Below, in pieces: positions 27,061 to 35,929 of a DNA stretch of 64,000 bases. The stretch is from DATFWC01 sp963777755. GTDB lineage: Bacteria > Pseudomonadota > Alphaproteobacteria > Rhizobiales > Xanthobacteraceae. The stretch is from positions 85,627 through 149,626 of the forward strand of contig CAVZSC010000009.1 in assembly GCA_963777755.1 (NCBI GenBank). Reading direction: 5' to 3'. How positions within the stretch are numbered: position 1 is the stretch's first letter; each line of letters opens with the position of its first letter. A program made the position numbers and the translations under genes. Below the pieces are notes generated by a model. The model searched no databases and was not told the origin of the DNA. It saw only the letters and a list, made by a program, of their open reading frames with translations.

Positions 27061-27961
27061 ACATCTCCTCGAGCTGCGGGCTGATCGGCAGGTTGAGCGT
27101 CTCGCCGGTCGGCAGGCGGCGCAGGAACCATTTGTTGTAGAGCTCGGCGAGGCGCCGCTCGCTCGCCATGCGGGTAAAGGCGCGCTCGACGACCGCCGCG
27201 AAGGCCGGATCGTCGCGCCGGAACGCCAGGCCGTAAGGATCGTAGGAGAGAAATTCGCCGACCACCTTCATGTCGCGCGCCGCGGGCGCGGTGGCGATGA
27301 AGCCGTATAGCAGCACGTCGTCGGTCGCGAAGGCGTCGGCCTTGCCCGATGCGAGCGTCTCCAGCGACTGCGCGTGATCGGCCGCGGTGACGATCGCGAT
27401 GCCGAGCTTCTGCTTGTCGGACAGCGTGCGCAGCGCCGCCTCGTTGGTGGTGCCGGCGGTGACGACGGCGGTCTTGCCTGCGAGGTCGCGGTACGACCGG
27501 ATCGCCGAGGATTTCGGCACCATCAGCTTGGTGCCGGCCACGAAGAACGTCGGCGAGAACGCCACCTCCTTGCGGCGCTGCATATTGGCGGTGGTCGAGC
27601 CGCATTCGAGGTCGATCTCGCCCGCAACGATCTTCTGAAATCGGTTCGCCGCGGTGACCGGCGCGAAGGCTATTCTGATCTCCATGCCGTCGAGCTCGGT
27701 CGATGCCTCCTCGACGATCTCGCGGCAGAGATCGACAGAATAGCCGATCGGCTGTTGCCGGCGATTCAGGTAGGAGAAGGGCAGGGAGCTCTCGCGGTAG
27801 CCGAGCGTGATCGTGCCACTGTTCTTGATCTTCTTCAGCGTGCCGCCGAGCGCCCCGACATTCGCGGCTTCCTGCGCGGCGAGTTCGGCGCCGCCCATGG
27901 CGAGCGCGGCCAGGAGCGCGAGCGACGCCGCCATCCCGCATGCCCGGGGTCCGATGCACAT
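27035..27961 (-). CDS. Polar amino-acid ABC-type substrate-binding protein (GltI-like)
   Basis: 308 aa from the ATG at 27961; the upstream open frame lies in the symporter gene. The signal peptide ends at about E-L-A-A-Q. Family 3 SBP features are I-T-L-G-Y-R-E-S-S-L-P-F-S-Y, P-I-G-Y-S-V-D-L-C, the D-L-E-C-G-S segment and A-F-A-T-D-D. It binds glutamate/aspartate-like amino acids in the periplasm. No family 3 permease or ATPase is nearby; instead the gene starts eight bases after the stop of a DAACS symporter. Confidence 0.9.
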   Translation of the reverse strand: MCIGPRACGMAASLALLAALAMGGAELAAQEAANVGALGGTLKKIKNSGTITLGYRESSLPFSYLNRRQQPIGYSVDLCREIVEEASTELDGMEIRIAFAPVTAANRFQKIVAGEIDLECGSTTANMQRRKEVAFSPTFFVAGTKLMVPKSSAIRSYRDLAGKTAVVTAGTTNEAALRTLSDKQKLGIAIVTAADHAQSLETLASGKADAFATDDVLLYGFIATAPAARDMKVVGEFLSYDPYGLAFRRDDPAFAAVVERAFTRMASERRLAELYNKWFLRRLPTGETLNLPISPQLEEMFRMLGQPE

Positions 27962-27969
27962 CGCACGCC

Positions 27970-29238
27970 TCACACCGGCTGCGGCGCGAGGTCCGGTTCC
28001 GGGGCGGCCGCCTCCTCGGGGTTCTCGCCCTCCCATTTGGCGACCGCGGCGGTCGCCAGCGTGTTGCCAATCACGTTGGTGGCGGAGCGCCCCATGTCGA
28101 GGAACTGGTCGATGCCGATGATCAGGAGCAGGCCGGCTTCGGGAATGTCAAAGCTCGCGAGCGTCGCGGCGATCACCACCAGCGAGGCGCGCGGCACGCC
28201 GGCCATGCCCTTGCTGGTGAGCATCAGCAGGAGCAGCATGGTGATCTGCTGGCCGATCGAAAGCTCGATATTGTAGGCCTGCGCGATGAACAGGACCGCG
28301 AAGGTGCAGTACATCATCGAGCCGTCGAGATTGAAGGAATAACCCATCGGCAGGACGAAGCTGATGATCTTCTTGCTGATGGGAAATTTCTCCAGCTGCT
28401 CCATCGTCTTCGGATAGGCCGCCTCGCTGCTCGCGGTCGAGAACGCGAGCAGGAACGGCTCGCGCACCAGCCCGATCAGGCGGAACGCATGGCTGCCGAA
28501 GATGAGAAACCCGACCAGGATGAGAAGGCCCCACAGCACCGCCAAGCCCAAATAGAAATAGAAGACGAACTTGCCGTAGGTCACCAGGATGCCCAGGCCC
28601 TGCGTGGTCACGATGGCCGCCATCGAGGCGAACACCGCGAGCGGCGCCAGCGCCATGATGTAGCCGGTGATGGTCAGGATGGCGTGTGAGAGCTGCTCGA
28701 TGCTCTCGACCAGCAATTTCGCCTTGTCGCCCATCGCCGCGCAGGCGACGCCGAAGAACAGCGAGAACACGACGATCTGCAGGATCTCGTTGGTCGCCAT
28801 CGCCTCGACCACCGAGCGCGGCACCAGGTGCGCCACGAACTCCTTCATCGACAGCGATGCGACCTTGAGGTTGGTCGAGGCCTGCGCGTCGGGCAGCGGC
28901 AGGTTGAGGTTGTCGCCCGGCCGCAGCAGGTTCACCAGAACCATCCCCAAGAGCAGCGATACCAGCGAGGCGCCGACGAACCAGGTCATCGCCTTGGCGC
29001 CGATCCGGCCGATCGACTTGGTGTCGCCCATGTGCGCCACGCCGACCACCAGGGTCGAGAACACCAGCGGCGCGATGATCATCTTGATCAGCCGCAGGAA
29101 GATGTCGGTGATGAGCGAGATGTAGTCGGCGATGCCCTTTGCGGTCTTCGGATCGGGCCACAGGATGTGGCATGCGTATCCGACCGCGATACCGAGCACC
29201 ATGCCGATGAGGATGATGGTGGTGAGCTTCGAACGCAT
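27970..29238 (-). CDS. Dicarboxylate/amino-acid:cation symporter (DAACS family)
   Basis: 422 aa, ATG at 29238. About eight membrane segments and two re-entrant loops are visible. Key motifs are the serine-rich A-F-S-T-A-S-S-E-A before hairpin 1, M-G-Y-S-F-N-L-D-G-S-M (normally N-M-D-G) in TM7, and G-M-A-G-V-P-R-A in hairpin 2. It imports C4-dicarboxylates or glutamate/aspartate with protons or sodium. It is followed by a GltI-like binding protein, an unusual partner for a secondary symporter. Confidence 0.93.
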   Translation of the reverse strand: MRSKLTTIILIGMVLGIAVGYACHILWPDPKTAKGIADYISLITDIFLRLIKMIIAPLVFSTLVVGVAHMGDTKSIGRIGAKAMTWFVGASLVSLLLGMVLVNLLRPGDNLNLPLPDAQASTNLKVASLSMKEFVAHLVPRSVVEAMATNEILQIVVFSLFFGVACAAMGDKAKLLVESIEQLSHAILTITGYIMALAPLAVFASMAAIVTTQGLGILVTYGKFVFYFYLGLAVLWGLLILVGFLIFGSHAFRLIGLVREPFLLAFSTASSEAAYPKTMEQLEKFPISKKIISFVLPMGYSFNLDGSMMYCTFAVLFIAQAYNIELSIGQQITMLLLLMLTSKGMAGVPRASLVVIAATLASFDIPEAGLLLIIGIDQFLDMGRSATNVIGNTLATAAVAKWEGENPEEAAAPEPDLAPQPV

Positions 29239-29371
29239 GGCCGCCGCCTCCCGCTCGAACCAGAGAGAGACAGCCTAGCAGAAACGGCGCGCCCGTCACC
29301 CTGAAGTTGGTGGTCGAGCCGACCTCAACCGGATACCTTGCCTGCGCGCCCGGCAGGGCGAGCGCCCGCCG

Positions 29372-29821
29372 TCACGCCGGCGGGGGCGGCAGGAACATGA
29401 TCTCGTACTTGGCCGAGAGCGCGATCACGTCGGGCGGATTCTGCTCCTTCATCGAGTGGATCGCCCAGAACAGGTCGTAGAGCTTGCGCGTCGGCGTCAC
29501 CCAGAAGAAGCATTTCATCGCCTGGTCGGATTTGTTGAACAGGCCGTGCGGGATGCTCATCGGCAAGCGGATCAGGTCGCCCGGGCTCGCCACGTACTCC
29601 TTGCCGTCGATCACGGCGTCGAGACGCCCCTCCAGCATGTAGATGAACTCGTCCTGGGTCGGGTGGATGTGCGGCGGCACGAACGTGCCCGGCGGGAAGG
29701 TCGCGTGCCAGGAGAACGAGGCCTCGCTCACCTGCTTGGGTATGTAGGTCTGGCCGAGAATGTTCCACACGATGCCGTCGATGCCGGTGCCGGCCTTGGT
29801 GATCCCTGCGGTCAGTTGCAT
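29372..29821 (-). CDS. Cupin-domain protein
   Basis: 149 aa, ATG at 29821. The cupin motif 1 is P-P-H-I-H-P-T-Q-D-E-F-I-Y-M-L-E-G (His, His, Glu ligands) and motif 2 P-M-S-I-P-H-G-L-F. A single metal-binding double-stranded beta-helix is expected, as in small dioxygenases, isomerases or sugar-sensing proteins. It is separated from the symporter by 130 bases and divergent from the Liv-type binding protein. Substrate unknown. Confidence 0.85.
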   Translation of the reverse strand: MQLTAGITKAGTGIDGIVWNILGQTYIPKQVSEASFSWHATFPPGTFVPPHIHPTQDEFIYMLEGRLDAVIDGKEYVASPGDLIRLPMSIPHGLFNKSDQAMKCFFWVTPTRKLYDLFWAIHSMKEQNPPDVIALSAKYEIMFLPPPPA

Positions 29822-30063
29822 GGTCTTTTGATCCCCTGCTGCGCGTCGCCTATTCAACCACGAACGGAAGGGCACAGAAACAATCCCGTGCGGCAAAGAG
29901 CGCCCCCGTTCGCGGTCCGGCAAATGCTGCCAAGGTACAGGAACGCGCTCCCGTGTGAAGGGCTTCCCATGCTTGAGGCTTTGAACCTAACATGATGGTT
30001 AGCACCCGGTCGCCCGCACAGGCGGCGCCGTCGGGTCGAGCGGGCATCACCCTGGAGGGGACC

Positions 30064-31236
30064 ATGAGCAAACCAGTAGCAGCCCTCGCGAGCGTCGCCG
30101 CCATTCTGCTGGGCGTTTCGGGCGCTGCGGCGCAGGAGAAACTGAAAGTGGGCGTCATTGCCACCCTGTCCGGGCCGCCAGCGGTGCTCGGCCAGCAATT
30201 GCGCAACGGCTTCCAGCTCGCCGTGAAGCACCTGGGCGGCAAGCTGGGCGGCCGCGAGACCGAGGTGATCGTGCAGGACGACGAGCTCAAGCCCGATGTC
30301 GCGGTGACCAAGGCGCGGGCCCTGGTGGAGCGCGACAAGGTCGATTTCGTCGTCGGCCCGATCTTCTCCAACATCCTGCAGGCGATCATGAAGCCGGTGA
30401 CCGACGCCGGTACGATCCTGATCAGCCCGAATGCCGGGACGTCGAACTTCGCCGGCAAGGAGTGCAACCCGAATTTCTTCGTCACCTCCTACCAGAACGA
30501 CCAGGTGTTCGGGGTGGCGGGCAAGCACGCGCAGGACGCGGGGATCAAACGAGTCTACCTGATGGCGCCCAACTATCAGGCCGGGCGCGACGCGCTCGCC
30601 GGGTTCAAGACCTGGTTCAAGGGCGAGATCGCCGACGAGGTGTACGTGCCGCTCAACCAGCTCGACTATGCGGCCGAGCTGTCGAGGATCGCGGCGGCGA
30701 AGCCCGACGCCATCTACGTGTTCCTGCCGGGTGGCATGGGGGTGAATTTCGTCAAGCAGTTCCGCCAGGCCGGTCTCGCCGACAAGATGACCTTCCTCTC
30801 CGCCTTCACGGTGGACGAGTCGACGCTGCCGGCGCAACAGGATGCGGCGGTCGGCTTCTTCGGCGGCGCCAATTGGGCGCCCAACCTGGACAACCCGCAG
30901 AACAAGAAATTCGTCGCCGAGTACGAGAAGGATTTCAACGCCGTGCCGGCGACCTACGCGTTCCAGGCCTACGACGCGGCGCTCTTGATCGATGGCGCGC
31001 TCAAGCTCACCAAGGGTAATGCGGCGGATCGCTCAGGCCTGCGCGCAGCCCTGCAGAAGGCCGAGTTCGCCTCGCTGCGCGGCGCATTCCGGTTCAACAC
31101 CAACCACTATCCTATCCAGGACTTCTACCTGGTGAAGGTGGCCAAGCGCCCCGACGGCAAGTTCCAGACCGAGATCGAGAAGAAGGTTTTCGAGAACAAT
31201 GCCGACCCGCACGCCAAGGACTGTGCGATGAAGTAG
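30064..31236 (+). CDS. Branched-chain-type ABC transporter substrate-binding protein (LivK-like)
   Basis: 390 aa. The ATG at 30064 follows GGAGGGG. The signal peptide ends near G-A-A-A-Q-E-K. The mature start K-V-G-V-I-A-T-L-S-G-P and the S-P-N-A-G-T segment are typical of family 6 periplasmic binding proteins that bind amino acids, amides or aromatic acids. The neighbouring CoA ligase suggests an aromatic acid such as benzoate or anthranilate as ligand. The permease starts four bases after its stop. Confidence 0.92.
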   Translation: MSKPVAALASVAAILLGVSGAAAQEKLKVGVIATLSGPPAVLGQQLRNGFQLAVKHLGGKLGGRETEVIVQDDELKPDVAVTKARALVERDKVDFVVGPIFSNILQAIMKPVTDAGTILISPNAGTSNFAGKECNPNFFVTSYQNDQVFGVAGKHAQDAGIKRVYLMAPNYQAGRDALAGFKTWFKGEIADEVYVPLNQLDYAAELSRIAAAKPDAIYVFLPGGMGVNFVKQFRQAGLADKMTFLSAFTVDESTLPAQQDAAVGFFGGANWAPNLDNPQNKKFVAEYEKDFNAVPATYAFQAYDAALLIDGALKLTKGNAADRSGLRAALQKAEFASLRGAFRFNTNHYPIQDFYLVKVAKRPDGKFQTEIEKKVFENNADPHAKDCAMK

Positions 31237-31240
31237 CTTG

Positions 31241-32164
31241 ATGAACACCACGCTCCTCATCGTGCAGGTCCTCAACGGGCTGCAACTCGGCGTGTTGCTG
31301 TTCCTGATCGCTTCCGGGCTCACGCTGGTGTTCGGGGTGATGGATTTCGTCAACCTGGCGCACGGTGTGCAGTACATGCTCGGCGCCTATCTGGTGGTGA
31401 CGTTCTACGCCTTGACCGGGCATTTCCTCCTTGCGCTGATCCTGGCGCTCGGCACCGCGCTCGCCTTCGGGCTCGCGCTGGAGTTCGTGGTGCTGCGCCA
31501 TTTCTACGACCGCGACCACCTCGACCAGGTGATCGCGACCTTCGCCGTCATCATGGTCCTGAACCAGGGCGTGAAGCTCGTGTGGGGGGCGGCGCCGTTC
31601 AGCATGCCGCTGCCGGACCTCCTGTCCGGCTCGGTGCGGCTGATGGAGGGGCTCGTCTACCCGGCGTGGCGGCTCGTCATCATCGTGTCGGGGCTCGCCC
31701 TTGCGGTGCTGCTCTATGTGCTGGTGGGCCATACACGCATCGGCATGCTGGTGCGGGCGGGCGCCAGCAACGCCGCGATGGTTGCGGCGCTCGGCGTCAA
31801 CATCCGGCGCCTGTTCACCGTCGTGTTCGGGTTCGGGGCGATGCTCGCCGGCTTCGCCGGCATCATGATCGCGCCCATCCTGTCGGTAGAGCCGGGCATG
31901 GGCGACTCGGTGCTGATCCTGGCGCTGGTGGTGATCGTCATCGGCGGCATCGGGTCGATCCGCGGCGCCTTCCTGGGCGCGCTGCTGATCGGCCTGGTCG
32001 ATACGCTCGGACGCTCGTTCCTGGTCGACCTCATGCGCCTCGCCATGGGGCCTTCGCCGGCGCGCACGGTCGGGCCGGCGATCGCCTCGATGCTGATCTA
32101 TCTCCTGATGGCGCTGGTGCTTTATTTCCGCCCGACCGGCCTGTTCCCCGCCAAGGAAGGTTGA
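31241..32164 (+). CDS. Branched-chain-type ABC transporter permease (LivH family)
   Basis: 307 aa from the ATG at 31241 (the codon before it, TTG at 31238, is a poor alternative). Eight membrane segments, with L-T-L-V-F-G-V-M-D-F-V-N-L-A-H-G near the N-terminus and a cytoplasmic loop R-A-G-A-S-N. The C-terminus F-R-P-T-G-L-F is shared with the other LivH at 45238. No LivM, LivG or LivF is present in this cluster, so the transporter is incomplete unless it borrows them from the complete set at 43684-47090. Confidence 0.9.
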   Translation: MNTTLLIVQVLNGLQLGVLLFLIASGLTLVFGVMDFVNLAHGVQYMLGAYLVVTFYALTGHFLLALILALGTALAFGLALEFVVLRHFYDRDHLDQVIATFAVIMVLNQGVKLVWGAAPFSMPLPDLLSGSVRLMEGLVYPAWRLVIIVSGLALAVLLYVLVGHTRIGMLVRAGASNAAMVAALGVNIRRLFTVVFGFGAMLAGFAGIMIAPILSVEPGMGDSVLILALVVIVIGGIGSIRGAFLGALLIGLVDTLGRSFLVDLMRLAMGPSPARTVGPAIASMLIYLLMALVLYFRPTGLFPAKEG

Positions 32165-32301
32165 GGCGGCCGGTTGAACGCGGAATATTTTGCGTTCAAG
32201 ATAAATCGCGACTCGCAGCTGGAGTGTACGACGTTGGCTCGCTTGATGTTCCATTCCTGGAGCCTGCTGCGCAAAAAGCAGTCGAGCAAGGAGACCTGAT
32301 C

Positions 32302-33948
32302 TTGGCGGCGACCGGCCACATCGACACCTTTGCGCATGACAATCTGCCCGCGCGCGCCACGTGGCCCGATTTCCTGTTCAGCCTGCCGGAGCTCAGCTAT
32401 CCGGACCGGCTGAACTGCGTGTCCGCCTTCCTGGATTCCTGGATCGACAAGGGCGAGGGGGCGCGGCCCTGTCTGATCGCGCCGACCGAGAGCCTCACCT
32501 ATGCGGAGCTCGGCGAGCGGGTCAACCGCATCGCCAACGTGCTCGTGCGCGACTTCGGACTCGTGCCCGGCAATCGCGTGCTGTTGCGCGGGCCCAACAA
32601 TCCGATGATGGCTGCAGTCTACCTGGCGGTGATCAAGGCGGGCGGCATCGTCGTCGCCACCATGCCGCTGCTGCGCGCCAAGGAGCTCGTGACCATGATC
32701 GCCAAGGCCAAGATCGGCCTTGCGCTGTGCGACGCGCGCCTCGCCGACGAAATGGAGAAGGCCAAGGCCGCCACGCCCGAGCTGCGGCAGGTCGTCTATT
32801 GGGGCGCCGGCACCCAGGACTGCCTGGAGTCCATGATGCAACGGCCGGGATACGAGACGTTCACCGCCTGCGACACGGCTGCCGAAGACGTCTGCCTGAT
32901 TGCCTTCACGTCGGGCACGACCGGCGAGCCAAAGGGGACGATGCACTTCCATCGCGACATGCTGGCGACGTGCGATTCCTATGGCGCCCGCGTGCTACGC
33001 GCGAGCCCGATCGACCGCTTCATCGGCTCGCCGCCGCTCGCGTTCACGTTCGGCCTGGGCGGGCTGGTGCTGTTCCCGATGCGGGTCGGAGCCTCCTCGG
33101 TGCTGTTGGAAAAGGCGCCGCCCGACGAGCTGCTACCCGCGATCGCCAAGTATCGCGCCACCGCCTGCTTCACCGCGCCGACCGCCTATCGCGCCATGCT
33201 GGCGAAGGTCGCCGAGCACGACATTTCTTCGCTCAGGAAATGCGTGTCGGCCGGCGAGGCCTTGCCCAAGGCGACGTTCGATGCCTGGCTCCAGGCGACC
33301 GGCCTCAAGCTGATGGACGGCATCGGCGCGACCGAGATGCTGCACATCTTCATCGGCTCGCCGCAGGAGGAGATCCGCGCCGGCTCCACCGGGCGCGCGG
33401 TGCCGGGCTACGAAGCCAAGGTGATCGACGACGAAGGGCGCGACATGCCGCCGGGCATCGCCGGCCGGCTGGCGGTGCGCGGTCCCACCGGTTGCCGCTA
33501 CATCGCCGACACGCGCCAGCACAACTACGTTCAGAGCGGCTGGAACGTCACCGGCGACACCTACGTGATGGATAAGGATGGATACTTCTGGTACCAGGCG
33601 CGCTCCGACGACATGATCATTTCGGCCGGTTACAACATCGCGGGGCCGGAAGTTGAGTCGACGCTGCTGACCCACGAGGCGGTCGCCGAGTGTGGGGTGG
33701 TCGCGGCGCCCGACGAGGAACGCGGCCATATCGTGAAAGCCTATGTGGTGTTGCGACCCGGCTATGCGGGCGATGCGGCGCTGACGCGCACGCTGCAGGA
33801 GTACGTCAAGGACACCATCGCCCCGTTCAAATACCCGCGGGCGATCGAATATGTCGAGGCGCTGCCGCGCACCCAGACCGGCAAGCTGCAGCGTTTCGAG
33901 CTGCGCCGGCTTGCGGCCGAGGATGGCGGGAGCAAGCTCGTGTCGTGA
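32302..33948 (+). CDS. 2-aminobenzoate/benzoate-CoA ligase-like AMP-dependent enzyme
   Basis: 548 aa. The open frame begins far upstream inside the permease gene; the real start is TTG at 32302, because AAGGAG lies at 32288-32293 with eight bases spacing and the protein then begins with T-G-H-I-D-T-F-A-H-D-N-L-P as in family members. The AMP-binding motif is F-T-S-G-T-T-G-E-P-K-G, followed by the I-G-A-T-E and the Y-I-A-D-T-R motifs, and the C-terminal catalytic Lys lies in T-Q-T-G-K-L-Q-R. It activates an aromatic acid to its CoA thioester. Transporter genes directly upstream suggest import then activation. Confidence 0.87.
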   Translation: MAATGHIDTFAHDNLPARATWPDFLFSLPELSYPDRLNCVSAFLDSWIDKGEGARPCLIAPTESLTYAELGERVNRIANVLVRDFGLVPGNRVLLRGPNNPMMAAVYLAVIKAGGIVVATMPLLRAKELVTMIAKAKIGLALCDARLADEMEKAKAATPELRQVVYWGAGTQDCLESMMQRPGYETFTACDTAAEDVCLIAFTSGTTGEPKGTMHFHRDMLATCDSYGARVLRASPIDRFIGSPPLAFTFGLGGLVLFPMRVGASSVLLEKAPPDELLPAIAKYRATACFTAPTAYRAMLAKVAEHDISSLRKCVSAGEALPKATFDAWLQATGLKLMDGIGATEMLHIFIGSPQEEIRAGSTGRAVPGYEAKVIDDEGRDMPPGIAGRLAVRGPTGCRYIADTRQHNYVQSGWNVTGDTYVMDKDGYFWYQARSDDMIISAGYNIAGPEVESTLLTHEAVAECGVVAAPDEERGHIVKAYVVLRPGYAGDAALTRTLQEYVKDTIAPFKYPRAIEYVEALPRTQTGKLQRFELRRLAAEDGGSKLVS

Positions 33949-33971
33949 TGTTTCGGAGAGTGTGTCCTCAG

Positions 33972-33990
33972 CCTCGTCCTGAGGATGAGG
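33972..33990. terminator. Hairpin between converging genes
   Basis: CCTCGTCC (33972-33979) pairs with GGATGAGG (33983-33990) with one G-T pair and a three-base loop. It lies between the stop of the CoA ligase (33948, plus) and the stop of the small gene on the minus strand (33998), where a bidirectional terminator is expected. There is no T-run, so the function is inferred from position. Confidence 0.4.
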
Positions 33991-33997
33991 GCGGCAG

Positions 33998-34174
33998 CTA
34001 GCACTCGAGCAGGGCGCGGCTGGTCGTCGATTCGGCGCGGCGCCGGCATTCGCGCTCGGCCGTCAGCAACGCCTCCTTGATGACGGGATCGGGCTCGTGC
34101 TGCGCGGCACGCCCATAGTACATGGCGCGTGCAATATAGTGGTCGCGATCATAGGTGGGATAGACAGTGCCCAT
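33998..34174 (-). CDS. Small hypothetical protein, 58 aa
   Basis: ATG at 34174 preceded by a near-perfect Shine-Dalgarno GGAGGT with seven bases spacing; TAG at 33998-34000. The product starts M-G-T-V-Y-P-T-Y-D-R-D-H-Y-I-A-R-A-M-Y-Y and ends in a charged helix with two Cys. There is no signal or membrane segment. The strong ribosome site and compact helical composition make me think it is real, though I know no family. It stands alone between the CoA ligase and the enoyl-CoA hydratase genes. Confidence 0.65.
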   Translation of the reverse strand: MGTVYPTYDRDHYIARAMYYGRAAQHEPDPVIKEALLTAERECRRRAESTTSRALLEC

Positions 34175-34303
34175 AGGAATTGACCTCCAGCCGGGGCGAA
34201 ACTACACGGCCGACGAGGATTCACCTTGATCGAGATCAATCCGCGCGATGTGCGAACGGCGCCGCGATACCCTTATTGCCGACAATTCAGCGCGCGAGAA
34301 TCA

Positions 34304-35071
34304 TCATCGTACCGTCCAGCGCGGCGCCCGCTTGTCACGAAAGGCGGCGCGGCCTTCCTGTGCTTCCGGCGAGCTTGCGCTGACGCGAAAGGCGCCCTGC
34401 AGGTCGGCCATTAACGCATCGGTAACGTTGTCCGCGCTCAGCCGACGCAACGTTGCTTTGACCTCGGCCGTCGCCAGCGGCGCCGCGTGCAGAAGCTCGG
34501 CAATCTGCTGCTCCAGGCTGCGCTCGCCCTCGCCCGGCTCGCACAGACGGTGCACGAGGCCGATGCGCAACGCTTCCTCCGCCGTGAACCGCTCGCCCGA
34601 GACGAGGAGGCGGCGCGCGTGGCGGGGCCCGATTGCGCTGAGAAAAAACGGCATGAGCGGACCGGGCGCAAAGCCGAGCCGCACCTCCGGCATGGCGAAG
34701 AACCCGCTCCGCTCGGCGATGACCACATCGCAGCAGGCGGCGAGCGCGAGCCCGCCGCCGAGGCAAGCCCCCTGCACCAGCGCAACGGTCGGCTTCGCCA
34801 GGCGGTCCAGCTGCCGGCAGATCTCGGCGATGCTTACGTCCTCGGCCGATCCCGCATCCGCGCCGATCTCGGCGCCGGCGCAGAAGTGCCGACCTTCGCC
34901 GCGCAGCACCAGGATGCGGATGGCCGGATCCTCCGCCGCCTGCGTCAGGCCGTCGGCGAGCCCGCGCAGCATGGCATTGTCATAGGCATTACCCTTGTCG
35001 GGCCGCGCGAACCTGAGGGTCGCGACGCCGCGATCGATCGTCATCGAAAGAAATGCCGCGGGTGCCGTCAT
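34304..35071 (-). CDS. Enoyl-CoA hydratase/isomerase family protein
   Basis: 255 aa. The ATG at 35071 overlaps the TGA of the upstream dehydratase gene (ATGA). Crotonase motifs are visible: the oxyanion-hole F-C-A-G-A-E-I and G-A-C-L-G-G-G-L-A-L-A-A-C-C-D, with the catalytic Glu position near M-P-E-V-R-L-G-F-A-P-G. The P-G at the end of that motif matches the hydratase/isomerase group. It acts on CoA thioesters made by the acyl-CoA synthetase of the same operon. Confidence 0.9.
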   Translation of the reverse strand: MTAPAAFLSMTIDRGVATLRFARPDKGNAYDNAMLRGLADGLTQAAEDPAIRILVLRGEGRHFCAGAEIGADAGSAEDVSIAEICRQLDRLAKPTVALVQGACLGGGLALAACCDVVIAERSGFFAMPEVRLGFAPGPLMPFFLSAIGPRHARRLLVSGERFTAEEALRIGLVHRLCEPGEGERSLEQQIAELLHAAPLATAEVKATLRRLSADNVTDALMADLQGAFRVSASSPEAQEGRAAFRDKRAPRWTVR

Positions 35072-35919
35072 CTCAAGTACGCCAAGCCATTGGTCAGGAC
35101 GACCTCGTCGCGCGTCGGCACAAGGCAGCGGAACGAGATTGTCTCGCCGTTCCGCCACAGCTCGGTGCGGATCGTTTCGCCCGGGAACACCGGTCGGGAA
35201 AACCGCGCTTCGATGCTTGCCAGGCGCGCCGGATCGTAGCTTGCGGTCGTGCGCAGCACCGCGTGCGCCGCAATCCCGAACGTCGCGGCGCCGTGCAGGA
35301 TCGGTCGGTCAAAGCCCGCCGCGCGTGCGCTCGCGGGGTCGATATGCAGCGGGTTCTCGTCGCCCATGAGGCGAAAGATCAAGGCGAGATTCGCCGGCGT
35401 CGGCAGGTCGCAGACAAGGTCCGGCGGCCAGTCGGGAATCGGATGCGGCTCGGGAGACTCGGTGACCTTGCCGCCGAAGCCGCCGTGGCCGCGCGCAATC
35501 GCCGTGCTCTCGACCGTCGCCACCATGTCGCCGTCGGGCGCCGACAGGCTGTGCGAGACCTGGATGATCGCGTGCTTGCCGGCACCCTTGTCGATGATCT
35601 CGGTGACGCGCGGGTTGCTCACGAGCTCGGCCGCCGTCTGCAGCGGGCGACGCAATGTGACCTTGAGGCTCGCGGCGACCACCATGCGGGCATCGACGCC
35701 GAAGGCGGGATCGGTCAGCCGGCCCATCCAGCCGAGCGTCGTCGCCATGGTGGGAAACGCCTTGAGCTCGCGCTCATGCACGAACCGGATCTGCTCGCGG
35801 TCGAGCGGGTCCATGCCCATGCCGATGCCGAGCGCATAGAGGATGCATCGCTGCGCATCGTAGCTCGCATCCTTGGGACCCGGCCGATATGCCATGATCC
35901 GCTCGTAGTTCAGTGGCAT
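35068..35919 (-). CDS. MaoC-like (R)-specific enoyl-CoA hydratase / dehydratase
   Basis: 283 aa, ATG at 35919. Two hot-dog repeats are expected at this length, as in hydratase 2 of multifunctional enzyme type 2. The C-terminal hydratase motif G-D-E-N-P-L-H-I-D-P carries the catalytic Asp/His pair, followed by R-P-I-L-H-G-A-A-T-F-G. It converts between enoyl- and 3-hydroxyacyl-CoA. It lies 10 bases after the acyl-CoA synthetase stop and overlaps the crotonase gene, so three CoA-thioester enzymes are translated together. Confidence 0.9.
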   Translation of the reverse strand: MPLNYERIMAYRPGPKDASYDAQRCILYALGIGMGMDPLDREQIRFVHERELKAFPTMATTLGWMGRLTDPAFGVDARMVVAASLKVTLRRPLQTAAELVSNPRVTEIIDKGAGKHAIIQVSHSLSAPDGDMVATVESTAIARGHGGFGGKVTESPEPHPIPDWPPDLVCDLPTPANLALIFRLMGDENPLHIDPASARAAGFDRPILHGAATFGIAAHAVLRTTASYDPARLASIEARFSRPVFPGETIRTELWRNGETISFRCLVPTRDEVVLTNGLAYLR

Positions 35920-35929
35920 GACTTCTCTT

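Noticed and set aside
31582..32301. N-terminal extension of the CoA ligase frame
   Set aside because: Overlaps the permease gene in another frame; the TTG at 32302 with its ribosome site explains the real start.
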